From positions 1 through 62,653 of the forward strand of contig CALGAR010000122.1 of assembly GCA_937959285.1 (NCBI GenBank): a stretch of 62,653 bases of DNA. Reading direction: 5' to 3'. Shown in pieces: positions 1-9,126 of this stretch. A program made the translations under genes and the position numbers. The DNA is from an uncultured Bryobacterales bacterium. GTDB lineage: Bacteria; Acidobacteriota; Terriglobia; Bryobacterales; Bryobacteraceae. Below the pieces are notes generated by a model. It worked only from the letters and a program-made list of their open reading frames with translations, had not been told where the DNA came from and made no database searches. Within the stretch, counting starts at the first letter, position 1, and every line of letters begins with the position of its first letter.

Positions 1-135
1 GCATCGGCGCATCGGCGGAAAGCGCGCCCGCGCCGGCAGCAACAGAGGAAACCTGGAGGAAAGTCCGTCGCTTCATAATCCCAATTAAGCTATCAAAGGC
101 TTCAAAAGATTCAAAATTCGCTTTATCGTTAGAGA

Positions 136-141
136 TACAAT
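136..141 (+). promoter_or_regulatory. Candidate -10 box directly before the HtrA-like gene
   Basis: TACAAT lies nine bases before the ATG at 151, in an AT-rich stretch unlike the flanking DNA. No Shine-Dalgarno-like purine run lies between it and the start, so a transcript would begin at or just before the start codon. No convincing -35 is visible. Inference only. Confidence 0.3.
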
Positions 142-150
142 AAAAGTCAG

Positions 151-1584
151 ATGAGTAGTAAGGGTCGCTCGGGGAGGTTGGCAGTCGCTGTCTGCCTTAT
201 CCTGGTCCTTTCTCCCGCCTCCGCTCAATCCACTGAACAGCGCCGCGAACAGGGACAGCTGGAACAGATCAGCACAGCATTTCAAGCACTTGCAAAACGG
301 GTTAGCCCGACGGTCGTCAAAGTGCTTGCAATTGGATACCGCCCGCTAGACGACGAAGAGGATCCGAATTCCCTAACGACCCGACAGCAAAGCAGCGGAT
401 CCGGAGTGATTGTGGATCCGAACGGCTACATCATCACGAACGCCCACGTGATTCTCGGAGCCGAGCGTGTCCAGGTGCTCCTTCCGGCCTTGGACGAAGA
501 GAATCCGAAGAAGGGCTCGATCATCCGCCCGCAAGGACGGCGGTTGCGCGCCGACATCGTTGGCATCGATCTCGAAACAGACCTTGCCGTTTTGAAGGTC
601 CCCGCCAAGAATCTTCCAGCGCTGGAACTGGGCGATTCGGAAACCGTCGAGCAGGGGCAGCTTGTACTGGCGCTGGGAAGTCCGCTCGGACTGGAAAATT
701 CGGTCAGCATGGGAGTCGTGAGCGCCAAAGCGCGCCAGCTCCGCGCCGACGACACGATGATCTACATCCAGACGGACGCCCCCATCAATCCGGGCAGCAG
801 CGGCGGACCTCTGATTGATACCCAGGGTCGAGTGATCGGAATCAACACCCTGCTCCTCACACAATCCGGAGTGAATGAGGGTATCGGGTTCGCCGCGCCG
901 AGCAACATCGTCAGGACGGTGTACGAACAGATCCGGCGCAACGGACGGGTGATTCGCGGGGACATTGGGGCGGATGCTCAGACGATCGACCCTACGCTCG
1001 CCAAGGGATGGAAGCTTGCCCGGGATTCGGGCGTCGTCATTTCCGACGTTGAGCCAGAAGGGCCGGCTGCCACAGCCGGTCTGCGGGTAGGAGATATTGT
1101 CCTTACGCTTAATGGCAAGCCGATGGAGAATGCGCGGCAGTTTGCCGTGAATCTCTACCGGCCAAAGATCGGTGAAACCGTGCGGCTGGAGGTCCTCCGA
1201 GGACAGCAAAAGCTTACTTTCAACGTGCCGGTAACCGAGAAACTGAACGACCCCGAGCGCTTTGCGGCCCTTGTGACGGGCGGGGAGAATCTTGTGCCGC
1301 AACTCGGGATTCTTGTCGTTGAGCTGACGCCAAGGATTCTGGAGCGACTCACTCCTCTCCGAAAGGGCCTCGGCGTCCTGGTCGTTGCGCGGACTGCCGA
1401 CGCGCCGGTCATCGAAGGCGGCGGTTTCCGGGCCGGCGACATCATCTACGCGATTAACCGTGAGGTTGTGGCCTCTCTCGCCGACGTACGGTTGATCCTC
1501 AGCCGGTACAAATCAGGGGACGCAATCGCGGTACAGCTCGAACGGAGCGGCAAGCTGATGTTCGTTTCGTTCGAACTCCCCTAG
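151..1584 (+). CDS. HtrA/DegP-like trypsin-type serine protease with two PDZ domains
   Basis: This is a periplasmic quality-control protease or chaperone of the HtrA/Deg family. A signal peptide spans about residues 9-26, ending at an Ala-x-Ala-type site. The S1 protease core follows with an intact triad: His99 in TNAHV, Asp144 in ETDLAVL and Ser217 in NPGSSGGP. A first PDZ domain lies at about 275-355 and a second, more divergent one at about 385-475. The length of 477 residues is normal for a two-PDZ HtrA. It is transcribed alone and converges on the DUF2911 gene. Which HtrA subtype it is cannot be told from sequence alone. Confidence 0.93.
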   Translation: MSSKGRSGRLAVAVCLILVLSPASAQSTEQRREQGQLEQISTAFQALAKRVSPTVVKVLAIGYRPLDDEEDPNSLTTRQQSSGSGVIVDPNGYIITNAHVILGAERVQVLLPALDEENPKKGSIIRPQGRRLRADIVGIDLETDLAVLKVPAKNLPALELGDSETVEQGQLVLALGSPLGLENSVSMGVVSAKARQLRADDTMIYIQTDAPINPGSSGGPLIDTQGRVIGINTLLLTQSGVNEGIGFAAPSNIVRTVYEQIRRNGRVIRGDIGADAQTIDPTLAKGWKLARDSGVVISDVEPEGPAATAGLRVGDIVLTLNGKPMENARQFAVNLYRPKIGETVRLEVLRGQQKLTFNVPVTEKLNDPERFAALVTGGENLVPQLGILVVELTPRILERLTPLRKGLGVLVVARTADAPVIEGGGFRAGDIIYAINREVVASLADVRLILSRYKSGDAIAVQLERSGKLMFVSFELP

Positions 1585-1596
1585 CAGCGCAACGCC

Positions 1597-1611
1597 GCTC
1601 GAGAAGCGAGC
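1597..1611. terminator. Small hairpin between convergent genes
   Basis: GCTCG and CGAGC pair around a five-base loop in the 28-base space between the convergent stops at 1584 and 1613. There is no U-tract, so termination is only a guess. Confidence 0.25.
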
Positions 1612-1612
1612 T

Positions 1613-2152
1613 TCATTCACTGACCTTAACAGGTACAGAAGCCTTCGTATTTTCCCAAGCCAGCGCAAGAGTGGCGCTTTTTGCAGTCGGCTGTTCAAAG
1701 CTGATCGTGAACTGTTCCACGAGAGAGGGCGTCTTCTCCACCTTCATCCTGACACGGCCAAGGTCGGTGGAGGGATCATACTTGAACGCGCCCCACTGCT
1801 TGGCAACCTTGTTGACGATGAGAGTCCAGCCCTCCTCCGTCGGCAGCGTGAACAGGCTGTAGCTACCGGCAGGAACTTTCAGGTCGCCGATCATCAGGTC
1901 GCCGTCGGTAGTAAGCATGGTAGCCTCGTCCGCGCCGGTCCTCCAGACCTTTCCGTAAGGGACGAGATCGCCGCCGACCGCTTTTCTACCCTTCAAATAG
2001 GGACGGCCGTAATCAATTTTGATGGACTTACCCGCCAACGTAACCTGAACCTGCTCGTGCGGACTGATGCGTTTGCGCTCTTGAGCGAGAAGAGACGTCA
2101 CGGTTAGCGCCAGCGCTACCGCGGAGGCGAACACCGTCTGTGCTTTCACCAT
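1613..2152 (-). CDS. DUF2911 domain protein, secreted
   Basis: The 179-residue protein has a signal peptide (about residues 1-23, ending near SLLAQ) followed by a single DUF2911 domain. The family signature is visible: IKIDYGRPYLKGR, then PYGKVWRTGADEAT, and later GSYSLFTLP and WTLIVNK. DUF2911 has no established biochemical role. The start at 2152 is preferred over in-frame ATGs further upstream because GGAG lies eight bases before it and the hydrophobic segment begins there. It is a single gene that converges on the HtrA-like gene. Confidence 0.85.
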   Translation of the reverse strand: MVKAQTVFASAVALALTVTSLLAQERKRISPHEQVQVTLAGKSIKIDYGRPYLKGRKAVGGDLVPYGKVWRTGADEATMLTTDGDLMIGDLKVPAGSYSLFTLPTEEGWTLIVNKVAKQWGAFKYDPSTDLGRVRMKVEKTPSLVEQFTISFEQPTAKSATLALAWENTKASVPVKVSE

Positions 2153-2268
2153 TTTCGCTGCTCCTTTTCCGACCGGAGACATCATTGTATTCTCTCCGCT
2201 CACCGATTGCCGATCACCCGCATTGCTTCGCTAAAGCTCGGCGGAATCGTCAGAACGGCCTCCGGTGA

Positions 2269-3144
2269 TCAGGCAGAATACTTACGGGTCAGCGCCCGCA
2301 ACTCTTTCATCATTCGTGGCACGGCGACCGCCGGATCTTCCTTCGCTTCATATTCCAGCGCGAGATAGCCCTTGTACCCGGACTTCGCAATCATCTGGAC
2401 GACTTTGTCCCAGTCCTGGCGTATGCGCGCCCCGCTTTCATCTCGCATCTCCGCCTTGACCTGCACGTTCGCCGCATAAGGGAGGCACATCTCGATCTGC
2501 GGGAAAACATTCCTGTTGAAGTTTCCTGTATCGAGGTTTATTGCGACCCAGGGCGAATCCACCTTTTTGACGATGTCGATGATCCGCTCAGCGCGCTCGG
2601 TGATCCCGCCGTGATTCTCCAGTCCGAGGATAATTCCCTTTGTCGCGGCGTACTCCGCGGACCGCTTCAGGACCTCGACGACCCACGAGGCTGCCACGTC
2701 CTCACTCGTACCCTTCGGGACGGATCCACCGAACACGCGAATGTGCCCCGCGCCCAGCTTCTCCGCCACGTCGATCCACTTCTTCACTTCGGCAACCTCT
2801 TTGTCGCGCAGCTCGGGCGTCGGGCGCGTCATCTCACTGCGGACCGAAATGCTGTAAATCTCCACTCCGTTGCGGTAAGCCAACCGGCGTAGCGGCAGGA
2901 GAAAATCGTTAGTAGTGTTCGGGAACCAGTACACTGTCAGATCGAGCCCGTCCACGTCATGCTCTACCGACATGTGGACGAGATCGGCGTAAGTCATCGT
3001 TCCGGCCTTCAAGGCGTCGCGGAAGGAGTAGGCGCAAATTGCGGTCCGCAGTCGCGACTTCTTGGCAAGAGATTCTTTCGGGGTTGCTGACAGCGGGGCG
3101 GCTGCCAGCAGAGGCATGGACTTCAGGACGTCTCTTCGATTCAT
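2269..3144 (-). CDS. Exported sugar phosphate isomerase/epimerase-like TIM-barrel protein
   Basis: The 291-residue protein begins with a twin-arginine-type signal (MNRRDVLKS, then a short hydrophobic stretch to about residue 21). An AP-endonuclease-2/xylose-isomerase-like TIM barrel follows. Visible barrel elements include AICAYSFR near the start, GLDLTVYW, HIRVFGG, GLENHGG, VAINLDTGNF and LALEYE, consistent with a divalent-metal site built from Glu, Asp and His. The family isomerises or epimerises sugars and, in exported versions, is often linked to 3-keto-sugar turnover. The substrate is unknown. It is one of two such exported isomerases in the window (the other is at 11522). Confidence 0.85.
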   Translation of the reverse strand: MNRRDVLKSMPLLAAAPLSATPKESLAKKSRLRTAICAYSFRDALKAGTMTYADLVHMSVEHDVDGLDLTVYWFPNTTNDFLLPLRRLAYRNGVEIYSISVRSEMTRPTPELRDKEVAEVKKWIDVAEKLGAGHIRVFGGSVPKGTSEDVAASWVVEVLKRSAEYAATKGIILGLENHGGITERAERIIDIVKKVDSPWVAINLDTGNFNRNVFPQIEMCLPYAANVQVKAEMRDESGARIRQDWDKVVQMIAKSGYKGYLALEYEAKEDPAVAVPRMMKELRALTRKYSA

Positions 3145-3300
3145 GAGTTCGATCCTATCGCAACGGCCGTTTCGCTCAACTCCGTTTCCCCGGGTCCGAT
3201 CCGGAAGAGACCGGCAACCCAGGGAGTGATACCAACGATTTGAAGGCGCCTCCGGAACGGCGGCGCCAGAAGAAGCAAACTCTCAAGCCTCAGGGTAAGG

Positions 3301-4173
3301 CTACGCTACTCCATACTTCTTGAACCAGGCGAGCAGCCGCTTCCAGCCATCCTCCGCCGGTTCCTTCCGATAACTGGGCCGATAGTCCGCGTGGAAGGCG
3401 TGCGGGGCGTTGGGATAGAGAATGATTTCGGATGGAGATCCCGCAGCCTTTAACGCCGCCCGCATCCTCTCCACCGTTTCCACCGGAATGCCCTGGTCCG
3501 CCTCACCGTACAATCCGAGCACAGGAGCCTTCAACTGGCCGGCAACATCGATCGGCTGTTTCGGCTGGAGCGGTGTCGGAGGACGGTCGGCGCGGGGAAC
3601 AAGGCTACCATACCATGCAACGCCAGCTTTTAATTTCGGCTGATGCGCGGCGTACAGCCAAACAATGCGGCCGCCCCAACAAAAGCCGGTAATGCCAAAT
3701 CGCGATACATCTCCCTTGCCGGTCTTGCCCGCCCAGTTCATCGCCGCATCCAGATCCGACATGACCTGCTCATCGGGGACCTGCATGACAATCTTGAAAA
3801 TGTCCTGCATGTTCGAGAGCTTGGACACGTCGCCCTGGCGGGCGTACAGTTCAGGAGCAACAGCAAAATAGCCGAGCTTCGCGAAGCGCCGACAGATATC
3901 TTTGATGTGCTCGTGAACCCCAAAAATCTCTTGGATAACCAGTACGACAGGGAACGGTCCGCCCGAAGCGGGCATCGCCCGGTAGGCCGGAATCTCCACA
4001 TCCTTCGTCGGGATTTTTACTTCACCGGCTTCCAATCCCTTCGTATCAGTCGTGATCATTGTTTGTGCAGCTACAGGTTGGACCGCAAGGGCAAAACCTG
4101 CCGCCAGTCCGGTCATCACCTGGCGCCGGTCGAGATCGATCTTGGGCAAGAGGCTGTCGAGTTGATCCTGCAT
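3301..4173 (-). CDS. Exported dienelactone hydrolase family alpha/beta hydrolase
   Basis: This 290-residue protein has an alpha/beta hydrolase fold of the dienelactone hydrolase family. The nucleophile is Cys165 in GFCWGG, with Asp226 (GEADQGIP) and His258 (APHAFHAD) completing the triad. Glu82 in QEIFG matches the conserved glutamate that orients the cysteine in this family. The N-terminus carries a twin-arginine signal after a longer n-region (DRRQVMTG, hydrophobic to about residue 36), so the enzyme is probably periplasmic. An AAAGGGGAAG-type ribosome binding site precedes the ATG. The natural substrate cannot be inferred. Confidence 0.88.
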   Translation of the reverse strand: MQDQLDSLLPKIDLDRRQVMTGLAAGFALAVQPVAAQTMITTDTKGLEAGEVKIPTKDVEIPAYRAMPASGGPFPVVLVIQEIFGVHEHIKDICRRFAKLGYFAVAPELYARQGDVSKLSNMQDIFKIVMQVPDEQVMSDLDAAMNWAGKTGKGDVSRFGITGFCWGGRIVWLYAAHQPKLKAGVAWYGSLVPRADRPPTPLQPKQPIDVAGQLKAPVLGLYGEADQGIPVETVERMRAALKAAGSPSEIILYPNAPHAFHADYRPSYRKEPAEDGWKRLLAWFKKYGVA

Positions 4174-4273
4174 TGCTTCCCCTTTGACGGATGCTGTGTT
4201 GGAACCGCCTCATTGTACACCGGCAGACGATCTGCAAACGACCTCCCCCGGGGGACAACGTTACAGCCTTAAA

Positions 4274-6844
4274 CTACTTCGCATCCCGCCAGTTCGGGCC
4301 GACGCCCACTTCCACCAGCATCGGCACCTCCAGCGTGGCAACCGATTCCATTTCGTGCTTCACGAGCTTGGCGACCTCATCGACTTCGTTGGGAGGAGCC
4401 TCGAAGACCAGCTCGTCGTGCACCTGCAAGAGCATCTTGGCCTCTTTCGATTGCAGGCGGCGATGGATCCGAATCATCGCCAGCTTGATAAGGTCTGCGG
4501 CAGTGCCTTGAAGCGGCGTATTCACCGCCGTTCGCTCAGCGAAGGCCCGGGCGTTCGGGTTGCGGCTATTGATATCGGGAATCGGCCGGACACGGCCATG
4601 CATGGTGTGAGTAACACCGGTGCGGCGCACTTGTGCAATTACGCCCTCAATAAACTTGCGCACGCCGGCGTACCGTTCGAAGTAACTGTGGATATACTTT
4701 TCGGCCTCCGCTCGCGGGATCCCAAGCTGGGTGGCAAGCCCGAATGGGGTTTGCCCATAGACAATGCCGAAGTTCACCGCTTTGGCGGCGCGCCGCATTT
4801 CCGCGTTTACCATCAGGGGAGGCACGCCGAAAACCTCCGCCGCCGTCCGGGTATGAATATCCTCCCCCTTGCGGAAGGCGTCCAGCAAGACGGGATCCCG
4901 CGACATATGCGCGAGCAACCGTAGTTCAATCTGCGAGTAATCCGCGACAATCATCGTCCATCCCTCACGAGGAACGAACGCAGCGCGAATCTCCCGCCCC
5001 AGCTCGGTACGTATCGGGATGTTTTGCAGATTCGGATTCGAAGAAGAGATCCGCCCCGTGGCGGCTCCCGCTTGATTGTAGGTTGTGTGCAACCGGCCAT
5101 CCGACGGATTGAGCAAGTCCGGCAGAGCGTCCACGTATGTGCCCTTCAGCTTTGCCAGTTGCCGGTAGTCCAGAACCTTCCTTGCGATTTCGTGCTCGGC
5201 TGCCAAAGCCTCCAGGACATCGGCAGCCGTAGAGACTGACTTGCCCTTGCCGTACTTCACCGGAGACGGCAGTCGCAACTCCTCGAACAGAACCTTGCTG
5301 AGCTGTTGGGGTGAGTTGATATTGAAGGGATGTCCGGCGAGCGAGTAGATCTCGGCGCTGAGCGCTTGCAACCTGCTGTCCATCTCCTTCGAAAGATGCC
5401 GGAGTTGCTCGGGCTCAATCCGGACGCCGGTGCGCTCCATGTCCACGAGAACCGGCACCAGAGGCAGATCGATCTCATCGTAGACCGTGCGCAGCCCCTG
5501 TGCGTCGATTTCAGGCCCCAACTTTTCGCGCAGGGCGCGGATGCAATCGGCAAAATGCTCCGCCAGAGGTTCGAGCTTCCGTCCCAGGTACCTCTCCGTT
5601 AAGGTCGCAGCCGCGCAGCTGCCGGGATCGGCGGTCAGCAGGAACGCATAGAGCATGACGTCCTCGGTGAATCCGCGTGGCTGAATTCCGCGGGAGAGCA
5701 GCTTTAGCGTAAGGGTCTTGAGATCGTATGTCGCCTTGGGAATGGACCCGTTTTCGAGGAACGCGGTTAAGACTTCCGAAGCTTCGAGCGGAACGGACCG
5801 CGCCTCGCCTCGCTTCCACGAAAGGCCCACCGTCTCGGGCGTGAGTTCCTGCTTTTCGCCTCCTGCAACGGCAACTGAGACTGGCGTCCCCGCAGGGATG
5901 GCCGCCAGCCACTCTTTCAAGGCCTCGGAAGAACCAAGCGGAGCATAATCCCGCGGCTCCTCCGGCGCCTCCTCAGGCTCCAACTGCTTCAGAAGGCTAA
6001 AGAACTCAAGCTCGCGATACAGCTCGCGCAACGCGCGGGCGTCAGGCTCCTGCGCGCGGACCTTTTCGAGATCGAAATCAATGGGAACGTTCGTATCAAT
6101 CGTCGCCAGCTGCTTACTGAGCAGGATTTGATCGCGGTAGTTCTGCAGGCTCTCACGGTAGGTCTTCCGCTCTACTTCCGCCGCGTGATCCAGAGCGCAT
6201 TCCACGGTTCCGAACCGCGCAACCAGATCTCTCGCCCCTTTATCGCCGATTCCAGGCGCCCCCGGGATGTTATCGATGCTGTCGCCCTTGAGGGCCAGCA
6301 GATCCGGAACGCGCTCGGGCGGGACGCCCATAAACTCAGCGACGCCGGCGGGATTGTAGACGACGTAATCCTTCATCGGATTCATCATCGAGATCCGCTC
6401 ATTCACCACCTGGAGCATGTCCTTGTCGCTAGACACAATTACGACATCGACACCGGCCTCGCTGGCCCGCCGTGCAAGCGTGCCGATCACATCGTCGGCT
6501 TCGAAGCCGGGATATTCCAGGATCGGAATACGCATCGCCTCCAGCGTCTTCCGCACCCACGGGATCTGCTCGCCCAGATCGGGCGGCATCTCGGTCCGAT
6601 TGGCCTTGTACTCGGTGAAGGCCTGCTCGCGAAATGTCGGACCGCTGCTCTCAAAGATCGCGGCGATGTACTCCGGGTGGTAAGACGTGGTCAGCTTCCG
6701 AAGCATGTTGTGGAAGATGAACACAGCTTCCGTAGGGAGCCCCTTGCTCGTCCGCATGGGAGGAGCGCCGCTTCGGGCGCGGGCATGGTAGGCCCGGAAA
6801 ATAAAACCGAACGAATCAATCAGAAAGAGGCGAGGGCGTTCCAT
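4274..6844 (-). CDS. polA: DNA polymerase I
   Basis: DNA repair and Okazaki-fragment polymerase of 856 residues. The N-terminal 5' nuclease (about 1-290) keeps its metal-binding acidic residues (EADD near 116-118 and SDKD near 139-142). The middle domain (about 300-465) is the 3'-5' exonuclease fold but looks inactive: the DxE of motif I is replaced by a stretch like VSVAVAGG and motif III lacks its aspartate. The polymerase domain has motif A (DYSQIE, 635-640), the O-helix motif B (about 683-700, with Phe692) and motif C (VHDEL, 808-812). It is divergently oriented from lpxC across a 204-base gap. Confidence 0.97.
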   Translation of the reverse strand: MERPRLFLIDSFGFIFRAYHARARSGAPPMRTSKGLPTEAVFIFHNMLRKLTTSYHPEYIAAIFESSGPTFREQAFTEYKANRTEMPPDLGEQIPWVRKTLEAMRIPILEYPGFEADDVIGTLARRASEAGVDVVIVSSDKDMLQVVNERISMMNPMKDYVVYNPAGVAEFMGVPPERVPDLLALKGDSIDNIPGAPGIGDKGARDLVARFGTVECALDHAAEVERKTYRESLQNYRDQILLSKQLATIDTNVPIDFDLEKVRAQEPDARALRELYRELEFFSLLKQLEPEEAPEEPRDYAPLGSSEALKEWLAAIPAGTPVSVAVAGGEKQELTPETVGLSWKRGEARSVPLEASEVLTAFLENGSIPKATYDLKTLTLKLLSRGIQPRGFTEDVMLYAFLLTADPGSCAAATLTERYLGRKLEPLAEHFADCIRALREKLGPEIDAQGLRTVYDEIDLPLVPVLVDMERTGVRIEPEQLRHLSKEMDSRLQALSAEIYSLAGHPFNINSPQQLSKVLFEELRLPSPVKYGKGKSVSTAADVLEALAAEHEIARKVLDYRQLAKLKGTYVDALPDLLNPSDGRLHTTYNQAGAATGRISSSNPNLQNIPIRTELGREIRAAFVPREGWTMIVADYSQIELRLLAHMSRDPVLLDAFRKGEDIHTRTAAEVFGVPPLMVNAEMRRAAKAVNFGIVYGQTPFGLATQLGIPRAEAEKYIHSYFERYAGVRKFIEGVIAQVRRTGVTHTMHGRVRPIPDINSRNPNARAFAERTAVNTPLQGTAADLIKLAMIRIHRRLQSKEAKMLLQVHDELVFEAPPNEVDEVAKLVKHEMESVATLEVPMLVEVGVGPNWRDAK

Positions 6845-6999
6845 CAGGAATCCCCATCATACCTCCGGACATCCCGAGGATTCGATCCGCCTCCGGGCAG
6901 CCGCGATGACACACCGAAATATGCGAAGTGTTGCAAAAAAGCCACACATAGAAATTACAAACTCTTGCAATTGAGTCATATACAAAGCGGATGCCGGAT

Positions 7000-7008
7000 T
7001 GCTAGACT
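7000..7008 (+). promoter_or_regulatory. Candidate extended -10 element upstream of lpxC
   Basis: TGCTAGACT fits a TGn-extended -10 element and lies 40 bases before the lpxC start, in the AT-rich polA-lpxC divergent gap (6845-7048). I do not see a good -35 at the usual distance. Inference. Confidence 0.3.
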
Positions 7009-7048
7009 GGGAGCTTGTAAGATTCGCCCGGGGGGCGGGAGGTGAGGA

Positions 7049-7939
7049 TTGCGTTTTGAGACAACTGTGCAGCGTCCTGTGGAGGCTTCCGGTGTCGGCC
7101 TTCATAGCGGGGTTCCCGTGCGGATCCGGATTCTTCCCGCGCCGCCTTCGACCGGGATCGTCTTCCTCAGGACCGACCTCGACCGGTTTCCCGTTCCCGC
7201 AAGCTGGGAGCACGTCGCCCGGGTCAGCTACGCTACCAGCTTGATGCGTCAGGGGGTGCTCATTTCGACGACCGAGCACCTGTTGAGCGTTTTCTACAGC
7301 ATGGGCGTCGATAACGCCTACGTCGAAATCGACAATCTGGAAGTACCCATCCTCGATGGCAGCGGACTCCCGTTCGTACAACTCATCCAGAGCGCCGGGC
7401 TGAAAGTGCACCGGCGGCGGCGCCGCTACCTTCGGATCCGCCGTCCGGTCTCGGTCGAAGGCGGAGGCAAGCGGATCACGATTCTGCCCTCCGACCGGTT
7501 CCTGCTGACCTGCGATATTTATTTCGAGCATCCCCTCGTCGGTCGCCAGTCGCTGGAAATGGAGGTGACGCCGGAACGTTACGCCAGCGGCATTGCCCCC
7601 GCCCGAACCTTCGGGTTTTCCTGGGAACTCGATCAAATGCGAGACATGGGACTGATTCGAGGGGCGACGCTTGAAAATGCCGTCTGCTTTGATCGCACAA
7701 GCGTCCTGAATCCTGAAGGGCTCAGATTCCCGGACGAGTGCTGCCGCCACAAGGCGTTGGATCTGATTGGAGATCTGGCACTGATTGGGAAGCCGCTCCT
7801 TGGGCACGTCATCGCCGAACGTGCTGGACATGCGATGCATGTGGCGCTCGTCGCCAAGATTATGTCCGATCCAACTTTATACGAGGTTCTGAGTTTCGAT
7901 CAGCTTGCTTCGAGAGTCGCCCACGCCCTCGTCTGTTAA
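7049..7939 (+). CDS. lpxC: UDP-3-O-acyl-N-acetylglucosamine deacetylase
   Basis: LpxC catalyses the committed zinc-dependent deacetylation step of lipid A synthesis. The 296 residues match the family length. The catalytic set is complete: Glu76-His77 in TTEHLL, His234 and Asp238 in RHKALDLIGD, and His261 in AGHAMH, corresponding to the known zinc ligands and general acid/base. Translation starts at a TTG, chosen because a strong GGAGGTGA ribosome binding site lies just before it. It is the first gene of a dense rightward group with downstream membrane and transport genes and supports a Gram-negative outer membrane. Confidence 0.96.
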   Translation: MRFETTVQRPVEASGVGLHSGVPVRIRILPAPPSTGIVFLRTDLDRFPVPASWEHVARVSYATSLMRQGVLISTTEHLLSVFYSMGVDNAYVEIDNLEVPILDGSGLPFVQLIQSAGLKVHRRRRRYLRIRRPVSVEGGGKRITILPSDRFLLTCDIYFEHPLVGRQSLEMEVTPERYASGIAPARTFGFSWELDQMRDMGLIRGATLENAVCFDRTSVLNPEGLRFPDECCRHKALDLIGDLALIGKPLLGHVIAERAGHAMHVALVAKIMSDPTLYEVLSFDQLASRVAHALVC

Positions 7940-7958
7940 CCGCGTGCCGCCGATCGGG

Positions 7959-8522
7959 ATGAATCTGCCCAACCTGCTATCCCTCCTCAGGCTGGCGCTT
8001 GCACCTGTCATCGTACTGGCCGTACTCCGGGGCAACTTTCGTGTTGCCCTTGGCCTTGCCCTCGTTGCGGGCCTGAGCGACGCCGCCGACGGGGCGCTCG
8101 CCCGGCGCTTCAACTGGATTACCCGACTGGGCGCCTATCTCGACCCGATCGCCGACAAGGCGCTATTGGTTGGAGTTTACGCCGCCCTCGGAGTCTCAGG
8201 CGCCCTACCCCTCTGGCTTGTCGGGATGGTCTTCCTCCGGGACTTTCTGATCCTCCTGATGGCATCTGTTGGCTACCTTGTTTACAAGGTCCGGGACTTT
8301 CCGCCCTCGCTGTGGGGAAAAGTGAGCACCATTCTCCAGGTCTCCGCCGCAGTTATCGTCTTAACCTCAAGGTCCTTCCCCCAAGTGGCGTTGAACGGGA
8401 TCGTGCTGGCGGCGATCGCTCTGACGGCGGTAGGCACGGCCTGGAGCGGAGCCCATTATATATGGATTGGAGTGACCCGCCTGCGCCAGCTACGCGGCGT
8501 CTCCCCCCGAAGCTCTCATTGA
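7959..8522 (+). CDS. CDP-alcohol phosphatidyltransferase, PgsA-like
   Basis: An integral membrane enzyme of 187 residues that joins a CDP-activated lipid to an alcohol, most likely glycerol-3-phosphate in phosphatidylglycerol synthesis. The complete family signature is present: D-x2-D-G-x2-A-R-x8-G-x3-D-x3-D, from SDAADGALAR to LDPIAD. Several hydrophobic segments follow. The start chosen is the ATG giving MNLPNLLSLLR, the typical N-terminus of this family; an earlier in-frame start would overlap lpxC by 35 bases. The alcohol acceptor (glycerol-P versus others) is not proven by the motif. Confidence 0.85.
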   Translation: MNLPNLLSLLRLALAPVIVLAVLRGNFRVALGLALVAGLSDAADGALARRFNWITRLGAYLDPIADKALLVGVYAALGVSGALPLWLVGMVFLRDFLILLMASVGYLVYKVRDFPPSLWGKVSTILQVSAAVIVLTSRSFPQVALNGIVLAAIALTAVGTAWSGAHYIWIGVTRLRQLRGVSPRSSH

Positions 8523-8565
8523 CGCACGGGGAAGGCAGGGGTAGTCTAAAAGTGTGGGAGCGTCG

Positions 8566-9126
8566 ATGACTCGCTATGCGCCATCCCGTCAATACTTGTC
8601 AGCGGGATTTGTAGCTATAGCGCTTGCTCTCTTCTCAGGCTGGTGCGGGCTTTCCTGGGCGCCCGCGTTCATTCCCGCCTTTCTGTTCCTCGTGAGCGCG
8701 GCCGTCGTTTTGGCTCTCGCCACTCGCCCCGCGATTGAAGTTCATGACACTCATCTGGCGATCGGAAAGCGAGTGATCTCGTGGTCCGACATCCGGCGCA
8801 TCGATCGAAGTGGGTGGGAATCACCTTTGATTCTTTACATCACCCTGGCTGATGAGCGAAGGGTCGTGCTCGTTTACCCGGGTGATATGGATTCGTCGAT
8901 CAGCCTTGTCCGCCATCTGCAGCGGTCGGCTCGCTACGCTCTCATTGACGGGAAGCCTTACAGCGAAGTTTGGGGCGAATCACAGCCCGGCAAGGAGCGT
9001 AAGCCGCTGGCGTCGCCAAGATATCGGCTCCTGACCGAGGAAGACGAAGCCGAGGTGGAACGCCTCTACCAGCGGTTGAAGACGGTCGGCCACCTGGATA
9101 CCAAGAATTCATCGGACGAGAGTTAG
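8566..9126 (+). CDS. Two-helix membrane protein with PH-like domain, unknown function
   Basis: The protein has 186 residues. Two transmembrane helices lie within the first 55 residues, followed by a beta-rich segment (HDTHLAIGKRVISWSDIRRIDR and onward) that reads like a bacterial PH-type domain. The C-terminus is charged. I do not recognise a named family. The ATG at 8566 has GGGAG five bases upstream and is preferred over a GTG four codons earlier. Its stop overlaps the next gene's GTG by one base, so the two are probably co-translated. Confidence 0.7.
   Translation: MTRYAPSRQYLSAGFVAIALALFSGWCGLSWAPAFIPAFLFLVSAAVVLALATRPAIEVHDTHLAIGKRVISWSDIRRIDRSGWESPLILYITLADERRVVLVYPGDMDSSISLVRHLQRSARYALIDGKPYSEVWGESQPGKERKPLASPRYRLLTEEDEAEVERLYQRLKTVGHLDTKNSSDES

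Noticed and set aside
55..67. Match to the RNase P RNA signature GAGGAAAGTCCG
   Set aside because: Sequence after it does not continue as RNase P RNA, and a coding gene begins at 151, so there is no room for the 350-base molecule.
373..1302. 309-codon minus-strand frame inside the HtrA-like gene
   Set aside because: The plus strand has the complete protease triad; the reverse frame has no recognisable domain.
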